DNA of 64,000 bases, from positions 186,001 to 250,000 of the forward strand of contig CAVPBZ010000020.1 of the NCBI GenBank assembly GCA_963702235.1, read 5' to 3'. Source of the stretch: PALSA-505 sp963702235 (GTDB lineage Bacteria > Actinomycetota > Actinomycetes > Streptosporangiales > Streptosporangiaceae). Positions within the stretch are counted from its first letter, which is position 1, and every line of letters begins with the position of its first letter. The translations under genes and the position numbers were made by a program. Below are positions 16,917-26,726 of the stretch, piece by piece. Under the pieces are notes generated by a model, which saw only the letters and a list, made by a program, of their open reading frames with translations, ran no database searches and was not told the origin of the DNA.

Positions 16917-18278
16917 GTGGATCGCCAGGTCAAGTACGTCTTGCAGGAGTCCGAGCTGCCGAGGCGGTGGTACAACATCGTGCCCGACCTGCCCTCGCCG
17001 CCACCGCCGCCGCTGCACCCGGGGACAGGGCAGCCGGTGGGGCCGGACGACCTGGCGCCGCTGTTTCCCATGGCGCTGATCGCGCAGGAGGTGTCGGGGG
17101 AGTCCTACATCGACATCCCGGACGAGGTGCTGGATGTGTACCGGTTGTGGCGGCCGTCGCCGTTGTTCCGGGCGCGGCGGCTGGAACGGGAGCTCGGTAC
17201 GCCGGCCAAGATCTATTACAAGTACGAGGGCGGCAGCCCGGCGGGCTCGCACAAGCCCAACACCGCGGTGCCGCAGGCGTACTACAACGCCGCCGAGGGC
17301 GTACGGAAGCTGACCACCGAGACCGGGGCCGGGCAGTGGGGCAGCGCGCTGGCGTTCGCGGCCGCGGTTTTCCGCATCGACCTCGAGGTGTGGATGGTGC
17401 GCGCCTCCTACGACCAGAAGCCGTACCGCAGGATGCTGATGGAGGCCTACGGGGCGACCGTGCACCCCAGCCCGTCGGCCGAGACGTCCTCGGGCCGGAA
17501 GGTGCTGGCCGACCACCCCGACTCGCCGGGCAGCCTGGGCATCGCGATCAGCGAGGCGGTCGAGACGGCGGCGGGCGACGAGGCGGCGCGGTACGCGCTC
17601 GGCAGCGTGCTCAACCACGTGCTGCTGCACCAGACGGTCATCGGCGAGGAGGCGATCAAGCAGCTCGCGCTGGCGGGCGACGTGCCCGACCTGATCGTCG
17701 GCTGCACCGGCGGCGGCTCGAACTTCGCCGGGCTGACATTCCCGTTCCTGCGGGAGAAGCTGGCCGGCCGGATGAACCCGGTGATCCGGGCGGTCGAGCC
17801 GGCCGCGTGCCCGTCGTTCACCCGCGGCGTGTACGCCTACGACTTCGGCGACACGGCCGGGTTCACGCCGCTGCTCAAGATGCACACGCTCGGCCACGAT
17901 TTCGTGCCCGATCCGATCCACGCCGGCGGCCTGCGCTACCACGGCATGTCCCCGCTGCTGTCGCACATCTACGAGCTGGGGCTGATCGAGGCGGTGGCCA
18001 AGCCGCAGTCCGAGTGCTTCGCGGCGGGCCTGCGGTTCGCCAGGACCGAGGGCATCCTGCCCGCGCCCGAGCCGACGCACGCGCTGGCCGCCTGCATCGA
18101 GGAGGCGCTGCGCTGCAAGGAGACCGGCGAGGAGAAGGTCATCCTGACCGCGCTGTGCGGTCACGGCCTGCTCGACCTGACCGCGTACGCCAACTACCAG
18201 GCGGGCCAGGTCACCGACCTCGAACTGCCCGAGGAGGCACTCGCCGCGGCGCTCAGCGGGCTGCCCAGCGCCGGCTGA
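16917..18278 (+). CDS. trpB2: Tryptophan synthase beta-like protein TrpB2
   Basis: PLP enzyme of 453 aa of the TrpB2 group, longer than TrpB1 (about 400 aa). Lys113 in GSHKPNTA is the Schiff-base lysine, GCTGGGSNF binds the cofactor phosphate, and RPSPLFRARRLE is typical of TrpB2. TrpB2 condenses indole with serine (or phosphoserine in some archaea) without a tight TrpA partner. No trpA or other trp gene is nearby, so indole salvage is a reasonable inference. The GTG start has GGGGAGG at an ideal distance. Confidence 0.92.
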   Translation: MDRQVKYVLQESELPRRWYNIVPDLPSPPPPPLHPGTGQPVGPDDLAPLFPMALIAQEVSGESYIDIPDEVLDVYRLWRPSPLFRARRLERELGTPAKIYYKYEGGSPAGSHKPNTAVPQAYYNAAEGVRKLTTETGAGQWGSALAFAAAVFRIDLEVWMVRASYDQKPYRRMLMEAYGATVHPSPSAETSSGRKVLADHPDSPGSLGIAISEAVETAAGDEAARYALGSVLNHVLLHQTVIGEEAIKQLALAGDVPDLIVGCTGGGSNFAGLTFPFLREKLAGRMNPVIRAVEPAACPSFTRGVYAYDFGDTAGFTPLLKMHTLGHDFVPDPIHAGGLRYHGMSPLLSHIYELGLIEAVAKPQSECFAAGLRFARTEGILPAPEPTHALAACIEEALRCKETGEEKVILTALCGHGLLDLTAYANYQAGQVTDLELPEEALAAALSGLPSAG

Positions 18279-18776
18279 GGGCGGACTCACCCTGAGCGCT
18301 GGCCGCGGCGCTGAGCGGACCGTCGGCGACCGGCGGACCACAGCTACTGCTGTGCTAGGGCCGCAGCACATCACTTTTGCGGGCTGGCGCGGTCAGACCG
18401 CCGACGTGGATGCCTACTTTTCCCCCACCGGTGGGGGGAAAGTAGGCGTCGATCATGACAGGGCAACACGTGATGACCAGGGTGGACGTTTACAGTCGCG
18501 CTACTAGCCACTTCCTGAGCGCAACCGCTGGCTGAGCGCAGCTACCGGCCGGGCGCGGGGCGCCGCCTGATGTCGTGGACGCGGTGCCGCTCGGTCAGAG
18601 CCGCCAGTTGTTGTCCCGCATGACCGCCCTTCCGCCGGTGGAGCCGCAGGCCCGGGTGTGGCCGGGTGCGTGTGCGTTCGGAATATTCCTGCCTCTATCG
18701 GGCATCATGGTGACAACCCGTCGCCGGTTGTGTACGGTACGTTGTTACATGACACCGTCTCGGATAGTTGACGACG
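18279..18776. other. 498-bp intergenic region between trpB2 and the GGDEF gene
   Basis: It holds the palindrome at 18412-18447 and otherwise no supported gene. A 70-aa open frame at 18575-18787 has no recognisable motif, no RBS and overlaps the next gene, so I do not call it. Confidence 0.6.
18412..18447. repeat. 36-bp near-perfect palindrome (hairpin family copy c)
   Basis: GCCTACTTTTCCCCCACC (18412-18429) is followed directly by its complement GGTGGGGGGAAAGTAGGC with one G-T pair, so there is no spacer. GTCGATCATGA follows on the right. As RNA it would be a strong terminator-like stem after trpB2. Its minus-strand sequence starts TCATGATCGACGCC, like copy b. Confidence 0.85.
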
Positions 18777-20063
18777 ATGTTTCGTAACTGGACGTTTTGG
18801 TCTCTCCCACGCCGTGCGCGGGCCGCCGTGGCGCTGGTCGATAGCGCCGCCGTGGCCGTGGTCGTCCTCCTGCTGCTGTTGTACCCGATTCATGCGCGGG
18901 ATATCGCAGGAATTGCCTGGTTTGCCGCGTGTGCGGCGGCTGGTGTCGAATCGTCGCGACACGCGGAGCGGTTCCGGGAGCGGCACCGCGATATCCCGCA
19001 CAAGTCGCTCAACGCGATGTGGTTCCTGCCGGCGGCGCTGCTGTTCCCGCCCGGGCTGGTCTGCCTGCTGGTCGCCCTCACCTACGCCTGGCTGTGGCTG
19101 CGCGTCGTGCACCACAGCCCGCACCGGTGGGTGTACAACGCCGCCACCGTGACGCTCGGCTACGCGACCGCCAGCGTCGTCTTCCACGCGGTGAGCGAGC
19201 ACGTGGCGGGGACGGCCGTACTGACGAAGAACCCGGCGGTGCTCGCCGCCTGCTTCGGCGCCGGCGTGATCGCGCTGGCCATCAACTTCGCCCTGGTCTC
19301 GCTGGTGATCAGGCTGACGACGCGGGGGGCGACGGCGCGGCAGCTGTTCGGCGGGCCGTCCCAGTACCTGACCGAATCGGCCGCGGTCTGCCTCGGCGTG
19401 CTCGGCGCGGCCGGCTACACGCTGGCGCCTTGGCTCGCCCTGGCCGGGGTGCCGGTGGCGGCGCTGCTGCAGCGCACGCTGCTGTTCTCCCAGCTCCAGC
19501 GGGCCGCGCACACCGACTCGAAGACCGGGCTGGCCACCGCCGCCTGGTGGCACGAGCTGGCCGGCCGGGAGGTGGACCGGGCGCTGCGCCGGCGGGAGGA
19601 AGTGGCGGTCCTGCTGGCCGACCTGGACCATTTCAAGCGGGTCAACGACACCTGGGGCCACCTGGCCGGGGACGCCGTGCTGGCGGCCGTGGCCAGCGAG
19701 TTCGCGGGCAACCTGCGCACCTACGACGTGGCGGGCCGGTTCGGCGGCGAGGAGTTCGTGGTGCTGCTGCCCGGCACCGGGCCGTCCGGGGCCGTCACCG
19801 TCGCCGAACGGCTGCGGGCCTGCGTCGCCGGGCTCAGGGTCGCGGTGCCGGTCGGCGACGATTCGGGCCGCGGGGTGCTGGCCGGCCAGGTGACCGTGTC
19901 GATCGGGATCGCGGCTCTGCCCGCGCAGGCGCAGGACCTCACCGGCCTGCTCGCCCGCGCCGACATGGCCCTGTACGCGGCCAAGCAGGCGGGCCGTGAC
20001 CTAGTCTGCTACCTGGACGGCCCGGGCGAGGAATCCGGCGCGGTGCCGCCGCTGCCCGGCTGA
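18777..20063 (+). CDS. Membrane-bound diguanylate cyclase (GGDEF domain)
   Basis: Protein of 428 aa. The N-terminal half has about seven hydrophobic segments (about 15-240) without a recognised sensor domain. The GGDEF domain (about 250-415) has the intact catalytic motif GGEEF (323-327) and an RxxD inhibitory site (RTYD, 314-317) exactly five residues before it. It should make c-di-GMP from GTP with product inhibition, in response to an unknown signal. No EAL domain is fused. ATG 18777 is chosen over the TTG nine bases upstream. The gene stands alone, with a GNAT gene 16 bp downstream. Confidence 0.9.
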   Translation: MFRNWTFWSLPRRARAAVALVDSAAVAVVVLLLLLYPIHARDIAGIAWFAACAAAGVESSRHAERFRERHRDIPHKSLNAMWFLPAALLFPPGLVCLLVALTYAWLWLRVVHHSPHRWVYNAATVTLGYATASVVFHAVSEHVAGTAVLTKNPAVLAACFGAGVIALAINFALVSLVIRLTTRGATARQLFGGPSQYLTESAAVCLGVLGAAGYTLAPWLALAGVPVAALLQRTLLFSQLQRAAHTDSKTGLATAAWWHELAGREVDRALRRREEVAVLLADLDHFKRVNDTWGHLAGDAVLAAVASEFAGNLRTYDVAGRFGGEEFVVLLPGTGPSGAVTVAERLRACVAGLRVAVPVGDDSGRGVLAGQVTVSIGIAALPAQAQDLTGLLARADMALYAAKQAGRDLVCYLDGPGEESGAVPPLPG

Positions 20064-20079
20064 CGGCCAGGGAGAAGCA

Positions 20080-20613
20080 ATGTCCGGCGACCCGGCAGAA
20101 GCCACGGCCAGCTGCGTGATCGAGCCGATGACGCCCGCGCACGCCGGCGCGGTGCTGGCCATCTACCAGGCCGGCCTGGACAGCGGCGACGCGAGCTTCG
20201 AGACACAGGCGCCGGACTGGGCCGCCTTCGATGCGGCGAGGCTTCCCGGCCACCGGCACGTCGCCCGCGATCCCGGCAGCGGCGAGGTGCTCGGCTGGAT
20301 CGCGGTGTCCGCCGTCTCGGCCCGGCGCGTCTACGCGGGCGTGGTCGAGCACTCGGTCTACGTGCACCCGGCCGCCCGGGGCCGCGGCGTCGGCCGGGCC
20401 CTGCTCCAGGCGCTCATCGCCTCGACCGAGGCGGCCGGGATCTGGACCATCGAGTCGGGCATCTTCCCCGAGAACACCGACAGCCTGCGGCTGCACGCCA
20501 GCGCGGGGTTCCGCGTGGTGGGCACCCGGGAGCGGATCGGCAGGCACTACGGCCGGTGGCGGGACGTCCTCATGATCGAGCGGCGCAGCCCGGCCGTCGA
20601 TGGCGGCGGATGA
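20080..20613 (+). CDS. GNAT N-acetyltransferase (phosphinothricin acetyltransferase-like)
   Basis: Acetyltransferase of 177 aa. IEPMTPAHAGAVLAIYQAGL, SVYVHPAARGRGVGRALLQALI (acetyl-CoA loop with RGRGVGRAL) and GIFPENTDSLRLHASAGF match the Pat/Bar/YncA group, which acetylate amino groups of phosphinothricin, methionine sulfoximine or similar. The true substrate cannot be read from sequence. GGGAGAAG precedes the ATG; it may be co-transcribed with the cyclase 16 bp upstream. Confidence 0.88.
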   Translation: MSGDPAEATASCVIEPMTPAHAGAVLAIYQAGLDSGDASFETQAPDWAAFDAARLPGHRHVARDPGSGEVLGWIAVSAVSARRVYAGVVEHSVYVHPAARGRGVGRALLQALIASTEAAGIWTIESGIFPENTDSLRLHASAGFRVVGTRERIGRHYGRWRDVLMIERRSPAVDGGG

Positions 20614-20629
20614 CGCCGGCCTGGCCAGG

Positions 20630-21823
20630 CTACCGGACGGTGACGAGGCTTCCGTAGGTCAGGTACTTGTAGGCCACGGCCGACTGCGCCAGCGGCAGCT
20701 CAACGCAGCCCAGGCTCTGCGGCCACCCGAACGTCGAGCGCGGGAAGTAGTGCACCGCGTCCCCGCCGTTGAAGTAGGCCACGTTCTGCACCGGGTCGGC
20801 GTACTTGCTGCCGTCCGGGTTCGTGCCCTTCATGATCTGGAACGGGTACCGCAGGTACACCGGGTAGGTGCCGTCGGCGGTCGGCGCCACCGGTATCCCG
20901 GTGTTGGCCAGCGTGTGCAGGACCACGTGCCCGTTGTGCCAGATGGTCAGGGTCTCCGGGCTGGCCTTGCTGGCGACAGCGTAGGTGTACCCGGCGGAGT
21001 TGCTGTCGCCCTTGGCCGCCGCGCGCATCAGGTCCCGCCAGACTGTCGGCCCGGCCGTGCCGTCCATCGTCAGCCCGCGCTGGTTCTCGAAGGCGCGGAT
21101 CGCGCCGACATCGAGCAGGTTCGGCTGGCCGGCCACCCACTGGCTCCTCAGCGTACGCGGGTAGTGACCGTGCCAGCTGAACGTCCCGGCCGGCGGCTGG
21201 AAGGCGGCGCTGAGCTGGGCGTTCTGGTCGGTTGCGGGGGCCGTCCCGGTCGCCGTCCAGGTCAGCGGCAGGTAGCCCAGCTGGGCGAGCAGTTGCTGCA
21301 GCCGCAGCGTGGAGTACGCCTTGGTCCGGAACTGGTCCGTGACCGATGCGGCGAGCGGGCTCCCGCTGGCCGAGTGGACACCGTTCCGGCCGGCCGGAAC
21401 ATGCACGGTGACCACCGAACGCGGGCCGAACGCGGTCGCCGGGGTGAACACCAGCGTGCTGCCCTTGGCCGACCAGGTGCCGTGCACCGCGGGCGTGATG
21501 CGCGGCATCGGGGAAGACGAGGCCAGCGGCGCGGAGAACACGATCTGCACCGGCGCCGCGCCGTTGACGTGGCGCGTGGCCTGCGCGGGCGTGACGGACA
21601 GTACGCGGAACGGACCGGAGGACTTGGCCACCGGGCGGGCGTGATCAGACTGGACGGCCGCCGATGCGGACGGGGAGCCAGACTTCCCCGATACGAACAG
21701 CCAGCTGAGCCCGCCCGCGACGGCGGCGAGGACGACGGCTCCGGCGGCCAGCAGTACGGTCCGCCGCGAATGCGGCGCGGCGCTGCCGGCGGACTGCTCG
21801 CGATTCTTTCGCGCACCGAACAA
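20630..21823 (-). CDS. L,D-transpeptidase (YkuD) with N-terminal membrane anchor
   Basis: Cell-wall cross-linking enzyme of about 397 aa. A membrane segment near residues 20-44 (VLLAAGAVVLAAVAGGLSWLFV) anchors an extracytoplasmic part with an Ig-like region (about 70-150), a peptidoglycan-binding-like region around IRAFENQRGLTMDGTAGPTVW, and a YkuD domain ending in FGWPQSLGCVEL, which holds the catalytic Cys. The motif is SLGC rather than the common SHGC. A TTG start is chosen at 21823 behind AGAGGGAG; TTG 21844 is an alternative. A paralogue lies upstream at 22100. Confidence 0.85.
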   Translation of the reverse strand: MFGARKNREQSAGSAAPHSRRTVLLAAGAVVLAAVAGGLSWLFVSGKSGSPSASAAVQSDHARPVAKSSGPFRVLSVTPAQATRHVNGAAPVQIVFSAPLASSSPMPRITPAVHGTWSAKGSTLVFTPATAFGPRSVVTVHVPAGRNGVHSASGSPLAASVTDQFRTKAYSTLRLQQLLAQLGYLPLTWTATGTAPATDQNAQLSAAFQPPAGTFSWHGHYPRTLRSQWVAGQPNLLDVGAIRAFENQRGLTMDGTAGPTVWRDLMRAAAKGDSNSAGYTYAVASKASPETLTIWHNGHVVLHTLANTGIPVAPTADGTYPVYLRYPFQIMKGTNPDGSKYADPVQNVAYFNGGDAVHYFPRSTFGWPQSLGCVELPLAQSAVAYKYLTYGSLVTVR

Positions 21824-22099
21824 GATCCCGCTCCCTCTGCTCAAACCTGGGTACTGCGACTGGCCGTGCTGTGGCTGTGCCTATCCGTCCGGGCCCCGTG
21901 ACCGTGAGACGCGTGAGCCGCGCGGCGCATGATGTTATCCGCCTTACTCTCCTGAGACGCGCGACAGGCCCCGGAGGTTGTTACGTTTCCTCCGGATCTT
22001 GCGGCCATGGCGATCTCGTCCGTCTCTATTCTGGCGGGTTCCCGGCGGTTCCCGCGCCTCCCAGCGCAAGTTGACTGAACTGCGCCCAAACGGTTGCGG

Positions 22100-23419
22100 T
22101 TACGCGGCTCTCGCGTTGCCCGCACTCGATGTCTGCAGCGGGGCGGTGGCCTGGGCCGGCGGCAGCGTCGCCGGGTTGACGAACCTGCTGCCGCTGGGCC
22201 CGGCCTGCACGGCCTCGTGCAGTGCGCTGCCCGCGACCAGCTGCTTGGCTGACAGGAACCAGTCGGTCCAGCCGTTGCCCCAGACCCCGCCGCGCGGGCT
22301 GCCGACGATCGTCACCGGATCCCCGGGAACGGCCATCTTGTAGTACACCGCGGCGTCCGCCGGGGGCATGTTGACGCAGCCGTGGCTCACGTTGGTGAAG
22401 CCCTGCTGCCCCACCGACCAGTACGCGTCGTGCAGGTAGTCCCCGCTCCAGGTGAACCGGACCGACCACGGCACCTCGATGTTGTAGCCGGGGCCGACCA
22501 TGTCCACCGGGTTGCCCTTCTCGATCGTGAGGTAGGTCCCGTTCGGGGTGTCGTCACCGGGCCTGCCCGTGCTGATCGGCCAGTGGTGGATGCGGCGGCC
22601 GTTGTAGTAGACGCTCATGGAGTGCTGAGCGGTGCTGGCCACCACGATCAGCGACGGCCCGATCCGGAACGACTGGGTCAGCTCGGCGGCCCCGTACACG
22701 CCCGGCGCGGCCTGCACGCCGTCCAGGTGGCCGGTGAAACTGATCCGGGTGCCCTTCGGCCAGTAGTCCAGCGGCCGGAAGTCCAGCAGCGTGCTGCTCT
22801 GCCAGTCCCAGGCGCCGGTCACCGGCTTGGACGTCTGGATCTGCAGCGACCGCTCGATCCCGGCCCGGTACCGGTTCGCGACCGGCTGGCTGAACGTGAG
22901 CTTGATCGGCATGCCCACGCCGTAGGTCTGGTTGAGGCCCTCGAAGATCTGGGTCTGGAAGGTCTGGCTGGGGGTGAGGGTGCGGAACGAGCTGGCCGCG
23001 GTGACCGTCTTGCCCGCAGTGCTGCTCGCGGTGGCGGTCACCTGGTACCGGTCGGAGACGTTCAGCGCCCACTCGCTGTGCCACACCGTGCCGCCATGAG
23101 TCAGCAGGCCGGGGACCGGGTGGCCGTGCTCGGTGACGGTGACGTGCCCGATCTTGCCGTGCGTGGCCGTCACCGTGATGCCCTTGCCCGGCGCGGCGTT
23201 GCGGGTGCCGTCCGCCGGGCTGATCGAGAGCCTGGCCGTGGCGCCGGCCGCGGCGGCCTGCTGCTGCTGCCCGGCCTGGCTGCTGACCGGGGTCCTGCCG
23301 CCCGAGCACGCGGTGGCCGCGAGCACGGTCAGCGCCGCGGGGATGGCCGCCATCGACAGCCCGCGGGCTCCGGTGAACCGGTGCCTGCGCGCGGCGTCGC
23401 GGCCGTCGCTGCTGCGCAC
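22100..23419 (-). CDS. L,D-transpeptidase lipoprotein (Ig-like plus YkuD)
   Basis: Protein of 439 aa. A signal peptide ends in LAATAC, so Cys38 should be lipidated. Two Ig-like domains (about 60-250) precede the YkuD catalytic domain (about 250-375) with HDAYW and SHGCVNMPPADAA; the Cys is the nucleophile that forms 3-3 cross-links in peptidoglycan, as in the mycobacterial Ldt family. GAGGAGG sits just before the GTG start. Both transpeptidase genes face the same way, 255 bp apart, so they are likely separate units. Confidence 0.9.
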   Translation of the reverse strand: MRSSDGRDAARRHRFTGARGLSMAAIPAALTVLAATACSGGRTPVSSQAGQQQQAAAAGATARLSISPADGTRNAAPGKGITVTATHGKIGHVTVTEHGHPVPGLLTHGGTVWHSEWALNVSDRYQVTATASSTAGKTVTAASSFRTLTPSQTFQTQIFEGLNQTYGVGMPIKLTFSQPVANRYRAGIERSLQIQTSKPVTGAWDWQSSTLLDFRPLDYWPKGTRISFTGHLDGVQAAPGVYGAAELTQSFRIGPSLIVVASTAQHSMSVYYNGRRIHHWPISTGRPGDDTPNGTYLTIEKGNPVDMVGPGYNIEVPWSVRFTWSGDYLHDAYWSVGQQGFTNVSHGCVNMPPADAAVYYKMAVPGDPVTIVGSPRGGVWGNGWTDWFLSAKQLVAGSALHEAVQAGPSGSRFVNPATLPPAQATAPLQTSSAGNARAA

Positions 23420-23472
23420 GCCGGACCTCCTCAGGTTCGCCCGGACACCCCGCTCTACTTAACCCGGGTGAG

Positions 23473-25113
23473 TCACTGCGAAACGGTGTCATCCGGATGG
23501 CCGCCCGCCAGGGCGTCACTCCTCGGCGGGTCTCCCGACGGGGAAACGGATGGGGTGCGCCGATGGTTGCGCATCCACACTATCCGCAGCCGGTCGCCCC
23601 GCTGACCGGACCGGAACAGGGCCACGACCGCCGCGGCCAGCGCGATACCCGCCGCGGTCCACGGCACGTAGTCGCCGAGCCGGTCGTACGGGGTCCGCAC
23701 CGCGGCGGCGGGCAGGCCGAGGCGGACCACGTCCACCCCGGCCTGCGCCGGGCCGAACCAGGACAGCAGCCGGCCGCGGTCGTCGAACGCGGCGGAATCA
23801 CCGGTCAGCGCGGACTGGACGACCGGGCGGCCGGTCTCCGCGGCGCGCAGCGCACCGAGCGAGGCGTGCTGCTCCAGCGCCCAGGTGCCCTGGAAGGTGG
23901 AGTCCGACGTCTGGTAGACGATCAGCTGCGCGCCGTGATCGGTATCCACCCTGGACATGTCGGGGAACGCGGACTCGAAGCAGATCAGCACCCCGATGGT
24001 CAGCCGCTGGCCGCCGGGCGACGTCGCGACCAGGTTGCGCGCGCCGCTGCCGGGCGTCATGTTCACCGTCGCCGCCTTGCTGATCGACGTCAGCCAGGAG
24101 AGCTGCTGCCGGAACGGGATGTACTCGCCGAACGGCACCAGCCGGGTCTTGACGTACTCGCCGGCGATCCCGCCGGGGCCCACCAGCACGGCCACCTTGG
24201 TGTGTTTCCCGCCCTGATAGGAGTCCTGATTGACCAGGATGTCCGCGTGCTCGGCCGCCGACAGCGCCTCGATCCGGGCCAGCCCCCGGGGATAGCTGCC
24301 CAGGTTGAAGCCGACGCTGCTCTCCCCCCAGACGATCAGCCCGGGACGCGCCCGGCGCAGGCTGCCGCCCGGCCGGGCGGCAGCCTGGGTGAGCCGCAGG
24401 CTGGCGTCCTCCTGGAGCAGCCGGCTCGGCTGGACGCCGGCCTGCACCAGGGCGACCGTCGCGTGCCTGGCCACGGGCGGGGCCGCCGTGAGCGCGAACG
24501 CGACCGGGCCGGCCGCGATGACGATCGCGGCCGCCACCGCGCCGAGCACCCGCAGGCCGGCCGAGCCGGAGATCAGCGCGATCACGATGCCGGTGTTCGC
24601 GGCCACGATCGCGAAGCTGACCAGCCAGACCCCGCCGACGGCGGCGAGCGCCAGCACCGCCGGATGCTGCCACTGGCTGGCGCCCAGCACGGCCCACGGG
24701 CCTGCCAGCGCCTGCCAGGACCGGATCCACTCGATGACCAGCCAGTAGCTCGGCAGCACGACCAGCGCGGCCAGGGCGCGCGGGGCGCTCAGCGGCCGGC
24801 GCAGCAGCGCCCGGGCCGCGACCGCCACGCCGGTCCACAGCACGCCGAGCACCACGGCCACCAGCAGCAGCCCGGGCCCGAGCACCGGGGCCAGCCAGTA
24901 CATGTTCGCCATCAGGAACCCGGCGCCGAACCACCAGCCCCGCACCGCCGCTTCCCTGCCGTCCGGCGCGGCGCGCATCAGCAGCAACCCGGGCACCAGG
25001 CCGAACCAGGCCAGGAACTCCAGGCTGGGATCGGGGAAGGCGAGGGCCGGCAGCGCGCCGGCGAGCAAAGCCGCATACCGAACGGGCTTCGCCAGGCCCC
25101 GGAGTATCGCCAC
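23473..25113 (-). CDS. lnt: Apolipoprotein N-acyltransferase (Lnt), copy 1
   Basis: Membrane enzyme of 546 aa that transfers the third acyl chain to lipoproteins. About six N-terminal helices (about 10-205) precede a nitrilase-like domain. The catalytic triad is visible as Glu in LIVWGESS, Lys in GEYVKTRLVPFGEYIPF and Cys in GVLICFESAFPD. The GTG at 25113 is chosen because it gives MAILRGLAKPVRY with a hydrophobic start; frame upstream of it is the shadow of the next gene. A second, damaged Lnt gene lies directly upstream. The C terminus carries an extra charged tail after the last helix. Confidence 0.85.
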   Translation of the reverse strand: MAILRGLAKPVRYAALLAGALPALAFPDPSLEFLAWFGLVPGLLLMRAAPDGREAAVRGWWFGAGFLMANMYWLAPVLGPGLLLVAVVLGVLWTGVAVAARALLRRPLSAPRALAALVVLPSYWLVIEWIRSWQALAGPWAVLGASQWQHPAVLALAAVGGVWLVSFAIVAANTGIVIALISGSAGLRVLGAVAAAIVIAAGPVAFALTAAPPVARHATVALVQAGVQPSRLLQEDASLRLTQAAARPGGSLRRARPGLIVWGESSVGFNLGSYPRGLARIEALSAAEHADILVNQDSYQGGKHTKVAVLVGPGGIAGEYVKTRLVPFGEYIPFRQQLSWLTSISKAATVNMTPGSGARNLVATSPGGQRLTIGVLICFESAFPDMSRVDTDHGAQLIVYQTSDSTFQGTWALEQHASLGALRAAETGRPVVQSALTGDSAAFDDRGRLLSWFGPAQAGVDVVRLGLPAAAVRTPYDRLGDYVPWTAAGIALAAAVVALFRSGQRGDRLRIVWMRNHRRTPSVSPSGDPPRSDALAGGHPDDTVSQ

Positions 25114-25163
25114 ACCTCGATTGTCCGCTACCAGGTCCGCGGCGGCGAGCCGGCGCCGGACGG

Positions 25164-26726
25164 TCAGCCCGCAGCGGCGCGCCGTCCGGGCCGCCGATCG
25201 GTCCAGGCACCCGCCGCGGCGGCGATCAGCGCGAGGATGGTCAGCGCGGTGATCACGTATTCCGGCCAGCTGCCCACCCGCTCGGCGAGGGTCTGGCCGG
25301 TCAGCAGCGGGACCCGCGCCTCCAGCACGGCCCGCTGCCACGTGCCGCTGTGGCTGATCAGGCTGCCGTCCGGTGCGATGATCGCGCTGACGCCGGTGGT
25401 GGAGGCGACCACGACGCTCCGGTCGAACTCGACCGCCCGGATCCGGGCCATGGCCAGTTGCTGCAGCGACTCGCCGGTCTGGCCGTCCACCTCGAACGTC
25501 GCGTCGTTGGTCTGCACGGCGAGCAGGTTCGCGCCGGCCCTCAGCTCCGACCGCACCAGGCCGTCGAAGCCGACCTCGTAGCAGATCACGTCGCCCAGCC
25601 GGATCCGGCCGGTGCGGAACACCACCGCGCGGCTGCCCGGGGTGAAGTTGACCGGCTGCAGCGCGGTCAGCGACGTGATGTGCGACAGCACGCCGCGGAA
25701 CGGGATGAACTCGCCGAACGGGACGAGCTGGCGCTTGACGTAGATCGCCGTCGGTCCCCGGCCGGGCAGCCAGAGCTGCCCGGCGTTGCGCCGCGGGTGG
25801 TCCAGCACCTCGCCGGCCAGGACCGGCCGCCCGATGGCCCGGACCGCGGCCGCGATCTCGGCGTAGATGGACGGGTACTCGAACGGGTCCAGGCTGGTGG
25901 AGTTCTCCGGCCAGATCACGATGTCGGGCGCGGGCCGCCGGCGGCCCTGACCTGGGCGGCGAGTGCCGCGGTGGCCGCCGCGTGGTTCTGCGTGACCACG
26001 CTGTCGTTGAGCAGCCCGGGCAGGCTCCGCGCGTGCGGCACGTTGCCCTGCACGGCGGCCACGGTGGCGCTCGCGGCGCCCGATCCGGTGACCGGCAGCG
26101 CGGCGCCGGCCAGCGTCACCCCGGCGGCGCAGCCGAGGCAGACCGCGGGCAGTACCCGGCGCTCGGCGATCAGCCAGGCCAGGCACGCGCCGGCGAGCGC
26201 GATCAGGAACGTGAGCAGCGGCGGCCCGCCGGCCGACACCCAGCGCACGGTAGGCGCTGCCGCCTGGCTCATGGCCAGCCTGCCCCACGGGAAGCCGCCC
26301 CATGGCCACCGGTCGCGGAGCGCCTCTTCCGCGACCCACCAGCCCGCCACCGCGACCGGCCAGGCGCGCAGCCGCAGCAGCAGCCGCTGGCCGACCGCGA
26401 GCACGGCGAAGATAAGGGCATCGGCCATCGCGAGCGCCGCCCAGGCGTACCAGGCGAGGTTGAGCACCCAGGACAGCAGCGGGACGAAGAAGGCCACGCC
26501 GAACACGGCCCCGACCGCGAACGAGCCGGGCAGGCTCCGCTGCCGCAGTGCCGCCACCAGCAACGCTGGCCCGAGGACGGCCAGCGGCCAGAATCCCGTA
26601 CGGCGGGAACGCCGCGGTGAGCGCGGCGCCGCCGGCCAGCCCGGTCAGCAGCGCCCAGCGCAGCCGCGGCCTGGCGGGCACCCTCGTGCCGCCGACCGCC
26701 GTCCCGGTGCCTGCTGCCGTGCGCAT
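25164..26726 (-). pseudogene. lnt: Apolipoprotein N-acyltransferase, copy 2, with two compensating frameshifts
   Basis: Reading across three frame segments gives a full Lnt: PRLRWALLTGLAGGAALTAAF then, after a 1-base insertion at 26591, WPLAVLGPALLVAALRQRS through SATVAAVQGNVP, then after a 1-base loss near 25935, PDIVIWPENSTSLDP. The triad Glu (WPENS), Lys (YVKRQLVPFGEFIPF) and Cys (GDVICYEVGF) is all retained. The long single open frame here is accidental over the middle section. The two indels restore the frame, so either the sequence is wrong at two points or the gene is a young pseudogene. Protein-level conservation in the shifted middle argues that any damage is recent. Confidence 0.8.

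Noticed and set aside
18575..18787. 70-aa open frame before the GGDEF gene
   Set aside because: No motif, no RBS and overlap with the next gene.
21845..22099. A riboswitch or ECF promoter ahead of the L,D-transpeptidase at 20630
   Set aside because: Cell-wall genes in actinobacteria often have such leaders, but I could not see the conserved core of a c-di-AMP riboswitch, nor a -35/-10 pair with correct spacing.
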